This document shows, piece after piece, positions 32,760-40,835 of a DNA stretch of 40,835 nucleotides (the stretch's first letter is position 1; each line of letters begins with the position of its first letter). The DNA is taken from positions 1-40,835 of the forward strand of contig JANQBS010000315.1 in the NCBI GenBank assembly GCA_033085395.1. Direction: 5' to 3'. The position numbers and the translations under genes were made by a program. This stretch comes from Xanthoparmelia taractica. Lineage: Eukaryota > Ascomycota > Lecanoromycetes > Lecanorales > Parmeliaceae. The notes beneath the pieces are model-generated. The model made no database searches, had not been told where the DNA came from, and worked only from the letters and a program-made list of their open reading frames with translations.

Positions 32760-35460
32760 CTACACTCATTTCAATCTTCCCAATTATCTTATTCTTCTTA
32801 CGTCATAGCTATCGCTATTAGACGCTTTAAGGTATTCAAGAAGATCTTTAAGAAGGTCTCCAGCAGACTCAAGACACTCGTAAAGGTCATTATATCCCCT
32901 CCCTCCTCTCACTTCGCTCGATCTCGCAGAAATAAGCCTATGATATCGGAGATATTCTTCTTAGAAACTCTTAGCTTAAGCGTGATTAAGGAGATCGATA
33001 TTGAGATCTTTAGCTATCGCGATTAAGTCTTAGAACTGAAAGAACGCCTCGTTAAGTACGAATATGATCGTTATAAGCAGTATCGGATACATAAGTCACG
33101 CTCTCGCCGCCGTTATCGTTATTGTCGATACTATTCGTTCGAGTTTAATAGTAATTTAGAGGAGGGTGATAATCCCAGAGTCTCTTTTATGTATATTAAA
33201 GATACACGTCTCTTTCTTAATCTTTATAAACGCTATCGCGCCATCGATATTAAGTATTTTAAGCAAATCTTCTTTAAGACGTTTAAATTCGAAAATCTTA
33301 TCAAGCTAGGTCGAGAATACGTTAATCGCGTCGATACGAACGGTGCTTAGAAAGCAAATAAGATGATGTCCCTACTATAGTATTTCGAGGTGTATGATTA
33401 GATTATATATTACTATACATATCTTATAGTGATTATCCGCCTATAGAAGATATTATTAGATTATCGTTTTCGCCTGACTAAGTTATTAGCCTTATATAAA
33501 TTTAACTTTATTCGAGAATATTACTATGCGTTTATAAACGCACGTATCTTAAACGGTTAAAACGATTTCATAGCCTGAATTATCGAGAATAGACGTTGTA
33601 GCGATCTTCTGCTACGTAAAATAATCGCTCTTATCAATATTAAGTAGAACTTAGATTCTGCTCTTAAATTCTTCGCTATATATCGAAATTTTAATAAGAG
33701 ACGGTGCTCACGCGAGTACTATTAGTATATTTATATCTGCCTTAATTATTAGCTAAATTACCTAGCAAATATATGTTATAAGGTCAAAATCGGGGCCTTA
33801 AGTATTAATCTCACCTCGCTTGATAATCGGATTTTAAAGTCTAAATAACTCTTAACGTATTCGCAGATACTTATATCACTGCTATATATAGTAGAAGAAT
33901 TCTCGTACGCGCTATACGATTTATTAGATTTAGATCTAGTTAGTTAAGGTTCGCTGCGAGTAGAAGGTTGGGATCGTTGATTGAAGAATTATTTAGATCT
34001 TATATTCGCAAAGATTCTTTCGGCTATTCTTCGAAAGGGAGCAAAAATCGAATATCGAGATTAAATCCTAAGCTATCGCAATTATAATTATTAATTAGCT
34101 CTCGCAGCACCTAATATACTAACGGCGAACCTTTAAAAATAGCTTTAGTATGATCGTCTAGTCGAGATTAATTCTTAGGCGGAGTAGTAATTCGTCTACT
34201 CGCCGCTAGGGCTAATCCCGAAGCACGATAATAATTAAAGACGTATTTATGACCTCTTATTCTTATATGGGATCTTAGTTAATAACGATATACCCTAGGA
34301 TTAAAGGACTCTGAAATACGCTATATACGATGACGTAGTGATCGCACTGCTGCAATAAGGCCTTGGGGCTTAGTTCGTTAAAAGAGACTTGAAAGACGTC
34401 TTTAGATATATATCGGTCGCAATTTCAGATTAATAATTACTAGGATTTTACTATAACGGTCGCTATTGAATAGAACGATATCTATTCTTCGGTCTACGTA
34501 CGTTATTATTTATATTTAATCTATTCGTAAAGACTCTCAACTAGATCTTAGTGATAGTTCTCCTTTGAATCATAGTGCTTTACTATCTAGACGATTTCTT
34601 CGCTATCTTAGTATTAACTAACGATACGATCGTATACGATTAATAATTCGACCTCGTATATGAAGAATTAGACTTTAAAATCAATCATATTAAGGATATT
34701 ATAAGTATTATAGTCGATTTTCTGGGGATTAAGTTCGATAGTATTCTAATATAGGCTAGACTCTTCTTCGATAAGCTCACTCGAGCGAGAAATACGGTTA
34801 AGGACCTTCTAAATCGAGCGGTGATCTCATATCGCGAGCTCGAGTTAGCGATCGAGTTCTTATTATTTACCGTTAAGATTGTGATCTTAAGAAGAGCGTT
34901 CTTGAGATAACTTTTTAATGCTATTCGAAGGTTAATAGCACTTATTAAGATTATATTATATATAAAGGCCGATCTACGATGGTGAGAGACCTTTCTAAAA
35001 GACTGAAATAATCTTAAGTTGATTCGTTACGCTACTAGTCGACCAATATAATATATTTAAATCGACGCATTAGAAACCTTTAATATAAGAGACTATATTC
35101 TAAAGCACTTAGATCTCTTATAGTCGATTTAGAAGACTTTTAGTATTTCGATAATTATACGTTATCGTTAGAAAGATATTCAGTTTAAAGAAATAAAGGT
35201 CGTATATTACGCTATTCGACTATGGTTATAAAGACTTCAGAGATTACGATTAATGCTATATTGCGATAACGACGTATATATTTATAATCTTAGAAAGTCC
35301 TCTATTCGCGAATTAGTTATAGTCTTACTACGAGATATAATAATGCTACTAGCTAAATACGATATCTATTTAATTTCAATATAAATCTTAATTAAGACTA
35401 ATAAGCTAATAGATAACTTATTACGCTTTCGATACCGAAAGATCGCTGACGTATATCCAC
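32760..35460 (+). pseudogene. gag-like zinc knuckle, reverse transcriptase and RNase H of the element (one frame)
   Basis: All landmarks lie in one frame (first codon base divisible by three). A CCCH/knuckle remnant CSRG...CLN is at about 33705-33750. RT motifs run from about 34195: SPLGLIPKHDNN, FVKRDLKDVF at 34375, YWIERYLFFGLRT, and the catalytic YYLDDFF at 34581-34601 preceded by the WIL-type strand. FLGIKFD follows at about 34716, then the connection RELELAIEFLLFTVKIV. RNase H is at 35061-35420: IDA for TDAS, CDND at 35262 followed by LRKSSIRELV, and TNKLIDNLLRF. Stops sit at Gln and Trp positions, and some residues show C to T effects (Ser to Leu in TDAS). The N-terminal limit is uncertain. 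Confidence 0.87.
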
Positions 35461-35584
35461 AGCTAAGATGTATTTCAATCGCTTCGTAGAGCTAGGGCGG
35501 GACTCACTAGATTCCTGATATAATTAGATCGCACTATTACGAGAGGTAGCTCGTCTTCTCTAATGGGGTTTGGCTATAAAGACG

Positions 35585-36500
35585 CGAAAAACGTATATCA
35601 CACTTATTAAGTTATATAGCGCGTATTACGCTATTAATAAAAGTACTTCTTTCTTCCCAGCGATCGTTAACTTACTCGCTAACTAAATCGCATATCTTAA
35701 TACGAGACGAGTTAAGACTAAGATTATAAAGGTCTATCTAATAGACGTTAGATTAGTTCACGTTGATATAAGATATAAGGATCTTGTGATATTTTATAAT
35801 TCTTAGTTATAAAGAATTATCGCCGGTATTTGATATCTACGAGGCGAGGCTGAGACGAAAGAACGTCGTCCAATCACCAAAGATCTATTACTATAGATAC
35901 TTACTTATATTAGTCAAGAAGATGAGGCCGGAGCAACGCTCTATATAGTCTTTTATCTCGTATTCGTCGCATTTCTTCGTGTGGGCGAGTTCACATATAT
36001 TACACGTGATCGCAAAGGCCGAGACTTCGAGTAATGGTTTCTCACTCGTCGCTCGATAAGGCTATACGAGAAACACCTCGAATTTATACTTTTAGTATTT
36101 AAAACGGATTTCTTTCGTTAAGAGATAACACTCACGGTTACGATATTAAATAATAACGCTTATATAGTGAAGGTCTTACGGTATCTCTTCAGATGAAAGG
36201 TCTTATTAAATAGTCCCCTCTTTTAGTTAGATAAGGGCTCTTTTATTAAAGAGCTAATTATCGATCAACTTCGTTAAATACTAATCTCGCTCGATGTGAG
36301 AGATTATTATTTAGAGTACTTCTTTCGTAGAGGGGCTGCTACTTTAGTATGAGAGACGGGTCTCAGCGACGATAAGATTATGCTATTAAGACGCTGAAAG
36401 TTCGATTTCTATCGCCTTTATATTATTATTCACCCCAAGCGAATTCTTATCACATCACGAAGGTACCAGCATCTTTCGTCTTATCAGCGCTAGTACTGGC
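35585..36500 (+). pseudogene. tyrosine recombinase of the element
   Basis: This region lies in a different frame from the RT/RNase H region. The core-binding region is followed by PITKDLLL and FLRVGEFTYITRDRKGRDFE, which carries the first catalytic Arg (codon at 35978). HLEFILLVFKTDFFR supplies the likely beta-strand Lys. The second box EYFFRRGAATLV (36314-36349) corresponds to HSFRRGAAT, with the His now Tyr (one C to T change). Finally LLRR-stop-KFDFYRLYI ends with the nucleophile Tyr. Such recombinases insert the circular DNA copy of DIRS/PAT/Ngaro elements. Stops at Gln and Trp positions inactivate it. Confidence 0.87.
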
Positions 36501-36572
36501 GATACTCGCATCGTTAGGCCGCTATGCGAAGCCTTCTACGAGGCCCTCACATAACGTCTTTTAACTATTTAA

Positions 36573-36731
36573 GAGTTTTCTAGCGCTAAGGTACGTCTAG
36601 AGGCTTATCTAGGCCTGCTAACGACCTAGCTAAGTTTACTAACTATTAATCTTAGCGTTAAGACGATCTAATTATCTATTTATAATATTGCTTGGTCTCG
36701 ATATATATATCTTCATAAATAAGAATATTAA
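36573..36731 (+). repeat. split direct repeat B1 (inner)
   Basis: A 159-base repeat beginning GAGTTTTCTAGCGCTAAGG, with the same length as B2 and heavier C to T and G to A change. It abuts A2 almost directly (one base between), as expected for the B1-A2 junction of split-repeat elements. Confidence 0.85.
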
Positions 36732-36732
36732 T

Positions 36733-36900
36733 CGAATAGTGGGACTATGAATTAGTATATCTTATAATTTAGTCTCTGTTTCAGATATATGCGTATATAC
36801 GAGGAATACGTGTCCTCGAGAGCATTATATGTATAAGTCTTATATTATTAGTTGGTTCTTTATTCGAATTCTTCTCACTTAGAGCAATCGTATTCTTTTA
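36733..36900 (+). repeat. split direct repeat A2 (inner)
   Basis: Aligned to A1 and A3 without indels. Nearly all differences from A3 are C to T or G to A in CpA/TpG contexts (for example TGTGTCTCA has become TATATCTTA), so this copy was hit far harder than A1. Confidence 0.88.
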
Positions 36901-36969
36901 TCTCACTTACTTACGCCTGTATATAGCTATCTAGTTAGACACTTCGGGTCTATACCGTATAGATATAGG

Positions 36970-37128
36970 GAGTTTTCTAGCGCTAAGGCACGTCTAGGGA
37001 TTTATCTAGGTCTGCTAACGACCTAGCTGAGTCTATTAACTGCTAACCTTAGCGTTAAAACGGCTCAATTATCTATCTACAGTACTGCTTGGTCCCGATG
37101 TGTATACCTTCATAAATGAGAACACTAA
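36970..37128 (+). repeat. split direct repeat B2 (right end)
   Basis: The 159-base outer copy of B, ending GAACACTAA. It keeps many CpA/TpG sites lost in B1 (GATGTGTATACC against GATATATATATC). Its end defines the right boundary of the element. Confidence 0.85.
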
Positions 37129-37932
37129 ATAAGAATTACGGGATTAGATTTCATCGGATAAGCTTCGATTACTTCTATTCAATTGTTTTCACACGCTCAT
37201 TCACTTAAGCATTACTATATCGCTTCTTGCCTTTCCCACTCGATTATGAAGAGGCGCGTGCAGCAGGTTGACGGCGTGCCTGATGAGCTGTTAGTAGCAC
37301 GATTAGGTGCGAGGAATCAAAAGGTGTGGGTGCTTATCCGGCGCATACATATATTTAGCGTTTTTCAGACAACAGTTATTCCGTTAATTAACTATCAATC
37401 CCGCAATTCGAAATAACACACGCTAGCGTGATTGTTGAGGACGCGCGCTATTTATATCTTCGTATTCTTAATTATTCTTTTATTATTCATTAAAATAAGA
37501 CTAAGATTTAATATCTTTAAAGAAAACTTTAATATTTTATAGTCGAAAGTAAAAATTATGTGTTAAAGTAGAGTCTACGATTAACTCTTTATCGTTATTT
37601 ATTATTAAATAATAAAAGCTTAAGAATTAATAACGATATCGAATATCTAGCTAATTTTGAGATAATTTATTACAATTATAACTTCTCGCGCTCTTCGAGA
37701 GTTTAATTAAAGAATTATGTAATCTATTATTTTTATATCGTCTAATCAAACTAATAAGAAAAACATTAATCTTATATAGCTTAAGCGCTTCGTAAGATAC
37801 GATAAATTAAGCCTTGAGAACCTAAAAGCTATAAGTTCTATTTAACCTTTTTGAAATTATCTTCTAACTATATATTAGTATTCGAAATTCGAAATCGCCG
37901 ATTCTTTTAATCGAACGATGTTGTTAAATTAA
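37129..37932. other. RIP-type tract between element and pseudogene
   Basis: A 77-codon plus frame at 37183-37416 sits in a less mutated patch (MKRRVQQVDGVPDELLVARL) but has no recognised family. It is followed by a perfect 12-base palindrome CACGCTAGCGTG at 37419-37430. From 37440 the DNA is strongly RIP-type with no readable frame. Confidence 0.4.
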
Positions 37933-38975
37933 TCGAGTTCTAGGAAACGAGTTAAGATTGAAAGAGAATCGAATATTTCCTCGAAGACCAAGAAATCCTC
38001 TGTCTACGACGGCGACTTCGAGTAGTATCTCATCGATCATGGCGTCTATTCTAAAGGTTATAGTGGTGTTAGGAATTTGCAAGAATCGCATAATTAGAAG
38101 GAGATAAATGCAAGACTAGCACTATCTCGAGTCTCTCTATCGCCGTCACGCTTTACTCGTGAAGTATTTCTGGATTTCAAAGCGAAGAATCAAGAAGCAT
38201 TGACTGAAACCACTATAATAAGCAAGGCATTCCCAATTATTGCAGGCACCGACCATCGGCGAATATCGTCGTATCGTGTTTGCTTAACTTCTTCACGAAG
38301 GGAAAAGAACTTAATAAAAATATCGTCGTGTGTAAGCGATAAGCTTTATATAACGATACTATGAGTGTCCGGGGGATATAGGAGTCTCGATTATACGTTA
38401 ATCCAGAGATGACTTACAATAACAACGCGTATACGATCGCATTAATCTATCACAATAGTGGCCTCCTTACCATATATATAACCCATCCCACCCTCTCCAA
38501 AGACACCAAACGCCCTACCGAGTATCGCATAACTCAGTTAAGATCCTTCGCTATAACCGACGCCCCAGATACCTTCCGACAAGGGGCCAGCACTTGAAGG
38601 AATATTAGAGACTGGGTAGAAGAGAAACGGAAAGAGCTTATAGCTGCGGCGAACGGCAAGGTGCTAGATGAGGAACATTCTGATTTGGTTTCATCCACGC
38701 AAAGCTTTATATCACTATTATCGAATATACCTATTCACATAGAATCGGAGACGTCAGCTGATGAGCTTGCATTAAACGTTAAGACATATAAAACCTTCAT
38801 TCCTAGGACTTCAAACGGACCTCGAACGAGTCGTCCAATTAAAGCTTCATCGATTCGGCGATCTACGAAAAGGGCTTCTCGAACCAGTAAGAAGTCTGGT
38901 ACTAGTTTAAGGAGCATAGGTGATCTAGGGATCAAAGCATTCTATGACAGACTTAGAAGGCAACCACTCGGTTAA
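37933..38975 (+). pseudogene. fungal family of unknown function (probably DUF7924), RIP-damaged
   Basis: The first part (from 37933) reads RKRVKIERES, then DHGVYSKGYSGVRNLQES and SPSRFTREVFLDFKAKNQEA, then FPIIAGTDHRR. After an apparent internal deletion and frame change it resumes at about 38278 as CLLNFFTKGK, then MTYNNNAYTIALIYH (38409), ITQLRSFAITDAPDTFRQGA, a TGA where Trp is expected (38595), RNIRDWVEEKRKELIAAANGK, and a basic tail to 38975. Two other stops replace Gln and one replaces Trp. The ordered motifs match a common fungal family that I recall as DUF7924. Its function is unknown to me. The last 560 bases are much less mutated than the first part. Confidence 0.6.
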
Positions 38976-39106
38976 TATTCATGTTAATAGCGTATCGGTC
39001 TATTATTTACTTTGTAGAGACTCTCTTTCAAGACAAGTTAACAACTGCTCTTAATTACCCCTTCGCATAGAAGTAAGCTCATCACTGCATTAATATTTCT
39101 CAACGG

Positions 39107-39544
39107 CTATCTATCTGTGAACACCTGATGTCCTCTACTACCGGTACGTGCGTGGGTCTTATGTCCCTTCACGGCTTTGACTAAGACGGTCCCTTGTCCA
39201 GCCAGTACAAATTCCCGCATCTGTAATTGCAGACTTGATGTGTCTTCGAGGACTTCGAGGGTCAAAAGCCCTGCTAGCTTGCTCGATCTGAGGTACTTAA
39301 ACAGCTCCCGAAAGAACGCGTGATCGATATCCGTAACATTCTTGAGGACAAGACCTTCTCGATATTCGTACGCCAGAAGGCGATTATCTAAGAAGAGTGT
39401 ATAGATATATCCGTGAACAGGGTTCGCGAGTGTGGTTTCAAAAGGGGTGGGTTTGATCCAATAACCTGATAGTTCGCGCCTAAACATTAAGCCTAGCATA
39501 ATGATATCATGCGGGATCTTTAAATAACCGCGAATCAGGTGCAT
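39107..39544 (-). CDS. hypothetical protein
   Basis: An ATG-initiated 145-codon frame with a natural amino-acid composition: RGYLKIPHDIIMLGLMFRRE, then IKPTPFETTLANPVHGYIYT, and a helical segment FFRELFKYLRSSKLAGLL. No domain is recognised and no signal peptide is seen. It follows a broken coiled-coil gene on the same strand, 268 bases downstream, and could be a further exon of it. The phrase structure suggests a repeated fungal family, but I cannot name it. Confidence 0.5.
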   Translation of the reverse strand: MHLIRGYLKIPHDIIMLGLMFRRELSGYWIKPTPFETTLANPVHGYIYTLFLDNRLLAYEYREGLVLKNVTDIDHAFFRELFKYLRSSKLAGLLTLEVLEDTSSLQLQMREFVLAGQGTVLVKAVKGHKTHARTGSRGHQVFTDR

Positions 39545-39811
39545 ACAAATATATCCTAAACATTGTAACGAATAAAGAGCTGAGCCAGGAGGTTCAGATG
39601 ATGTTCGAAAACATTCGGCTGCTCGTGATCATCGAATAAGCAATTATACCTTTGCGCGGAATGGGTTAGTCAAAAGACTCTGGTGTGATTCTCAAAACAA
39701 ATTGTATAGGAAAAGGTCCAGAGCACGTACGCATCGCTCGAGACCTCTAGGTCAGAAAGAGTAGGCGTATAGTACAACCTGGAATCGCGTACGATGAAAC
39801 CGCTGCACCTG

Positions 39812-40706
39812 TCATGGTGGCTGGGAATTTATTAATCTGCGGGGATCTTTGACTGTCGTTGGGATAGGATGTTTTCCTTCCAGCGGCTTTTGATACTTTT
39901 GATGAATGGATTGAACCAAGCGCAGAATTTGCTGAAGCACACTTTTTCTTTTTATCCGGTTGTTGATTACTTCCCAGGATCTACCAGACCGGTCGGATCT
40001 AAGACCTTTGAGTTGACCTGACCTCGATGATCTTCTTGGTATTATGGGAGCTTCGAGATGATCGGATGTTGACACTTCTGCCGATGAGACGGCGCACTCC
40101 GCAAGAAGGGCTGAAAGTTGTTGCTCTACCCACTCCAACCGCATCTATGTAGGTCTGACTTGCTTTCGTGCGTCCTCTACATGCGATTGCATTGTCTCAC
40201 CTTCGGAATTTATTCGATATGCATAATCTTCCATTTTCTGTCGTGTGCAGTTATTCTCTTCTTGCTGGAAATGTTTCACTTGCCGCTGCGAGAACTCTAC
40301 TCACTGCTTAGCGTTTTCGACCTCGAGTTGTTGATAGGACCGATACTTCTTTCAAAAGTTCACTTGGGTCGGGCTCTCTGTAGACTGTCGTTCTTGGAGT
40401 TGCACCTCCGTATTTCCATCCGCCTCTTTCTTCTGCCGATAGTCCAGAAATTTCTTCCATTCCCTCAACTCTTTCTCGAACCGACCATATTCCCCCTCCT
40501 AGTGGCATAGAGCGTGAACATGTCCATTCTTGTATTAGGCAATTGAGAAAATCCGGGGTCGATATATGTGCAATAAACGGCGGGTTGATACCGTGGACTT
40601 CAAATTGTGGTAGTTCCATGACAAGGACAAGGCGGATCACCAATGCTACGTGATTCTGTAAATGCGTGGTGCCTGTTAGATTAGTCTGCACCTCCGATGA
40701 AGGCAC
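39812..40706 (-). pseudogene. coiled-coil protein gene, frameshifted, 5' end missing
   Basis: The upstream part (40706 down to about 40330) reads SSEVQTNLTGTTHLQNHVAL, then FEVHGINPPFIAHIS and SELLKEV. Near 40330 the frame must shift by one base. The downstream frame then gives a long charged helix (YQQLEVENAKQ, a stop, VEFSQRQVKHFQQEENN, KMEDYAYRINSEGETMQSHV), a second stop, and MRLEWVEQQLSALLAE to 39812. The heptad-like Glu/Gln/Lys pattern suggests a coiled coil. The frame has no ATG at its 5' end (DYVPSS) and is closed by a stop about 40 bases from repeat A3. Family not recognised. Confidence 0.5.
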
Positions 40707-40760
40707 GTAGTCGCCTGACCGATCGGATGATAATTATGTATAAACCTCGCAGAAGCTGAT

Positions 40761-40835
40761 CGAATAGTGGGACTATGGGTTAGTGTGTCTCATGATCCAG
40801 CCCCTGTTCCAGATGCATGCGCATATGCGGGGAAC
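40761..40835 (+). repeat. third A repeat (A3), start of another element copy, cut by window end
   Basis: The final 75 bases match the first 75 bases of A1 with four substitutions and no indel, in the same orientation. At three of the four differing sites A1 carries the G to A product, so this is the least mutated A copy. It is preceded by GAT, comparable to ATT and AAT before A1 and A2. Confidence 0.88.

Larger units (their letters stand above)
32513..37128 (+). mobile_element. tyrosine-recombinase retrotransposon with split direct repeats (PAT/Ngaro-type layout)
   Basis: The element encodes, in order, a gag-like zinc knuckle, reverse transcriptase, RNase H and a tyrosine recombinase. It carries two different direct repeats in the order A1 (32513-32680), ORFs, B1 (36573-36731), A2 (36733-36900), a 69-base spacer and B2 (36970-37128). 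A1 and A2 are each 168 bases, B1 and B2 each 159 bases, without indels. The A1-ORF-B1-A2-B2 arrangement is the split direct repeat form of PAT and Ngaro elements, which integrate a circular DNA by site-specific recombination instead of an integrase. No protease, DDE integrase or target duplication is seen. The coding part is riddled with RIP-type stops, so the copy is dead. A third A repeat at 40761 marks another copy. Confidence 0.88.

Noticed and set aside
35585..36500. A Crypton DNA transposon (tyrosine recombinase alone)
   Set aside because: Reverse transcriptase and RNase H lie directly upstream between the same repeats.
32513..36900. A1 and A2 as ordinary LTRs of a Gypsy or Copia element
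   Set aside because: The coding part ends in a tyrosine recombinase instead of a DDE integrase, and a second repeat pair (B1, B2) brackets A2, which fits split direct repeats.
1..40835. tRNA, rRNA, CRISPR and telomeric repeats
   Set aside because: I found no B-box with a matching tRNA fold, no rRNA core sequence, no spaced CRISPR-like repeats and no TTAGGG runs. A covariance-model search would be decisive for RNAs.

Overview
This window looks like nuclear DNA of a filamentous ascomycete (Pezizomycotina). The introns are 46-60 bases long with GT..AG ends and, in one case, a clear TGCTGAC branch site. The protein families are typical of these fungi: HET domain, NB-ARC, DUF4470/MYND, DUF7580, a fungal C2H2 family, GATA and APH-type phosphotransferase. 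Large AT-rich tracts carry the mark of repeat-induced point mutation (RIP): CpA/TpG are scarce, TpA is abundant, CpG is kept, and glutamine or tryptophan codons have become stops in otherwise open reading frames. I cannot name the species; a leotiomycete is only a guess.

Layout. 1-1.2 kb is RIP-type AT-rich DNA. 1.2-11.2 kb is moderate-GC DNA holding gene fragments: a hypothetical gene, an NB-ARC (NLR) fragment and the N-lobe of a protein-kinase-like gene. 11.26-12.4 kb is a HET gene whose 5' third is almost unmutated and whose remainder is shredded by RIP. 12.4-16.2 kb is RIP-type DNA with a degenerate 17-base tandem array, a GC-richer island, a 272-base TIR element and an ankyrin scrap. 16.3-23.4 kb holds a divergent pair: on the minus strand a C2H2 protein in frame with a GATA-finger protein and separated from it by one TAG codon, and on the plus strand a DUF7580 gene broken by four in-frame stops. 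23.9-30 kb is the healthiest part, with an intact phosphotransferase-like gene, a tiny zinc-ribbon ORF and an intact 1202-residue DUF4470/MYND gene.

30-41 kb is again RIP-affected. It holds a second 17-base tandem array, the C-terminal part of a dynamin-like GTPase with its stops almost all at glutamine positions, then a tyrosine-recombinase retrotransposon (32513-37128). That element encodes a gag-like zinc knuckle, reverse transcriptase, RNase H and tyrosine recombinase, and has split direct repeats in the order A1 - ORFs - B1 - A2 - B2. After it come a pseudogene of a fungal family of unknown function (probably DUF7924), a hypothetical gene, a broken coiled-coil gene, and at the right edge the start of a second element (a third A repeat).

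Taken together the window is a transposon-rich, RIP-eroded compartment holding parts that recur in fungal self/non-self recognition and NLR-type genes (NB-ARC, HET, ankyrin, pseudokinase, dynamin). Most are broken. Only the phosphotransferase-like and DUF4470/MYND genes look fully intact. The best candidates for something little described are the split-repeat tyrosine-recombinase retrotransposon and the C2H2-GATA composite gene facing a DUF7580 gene.
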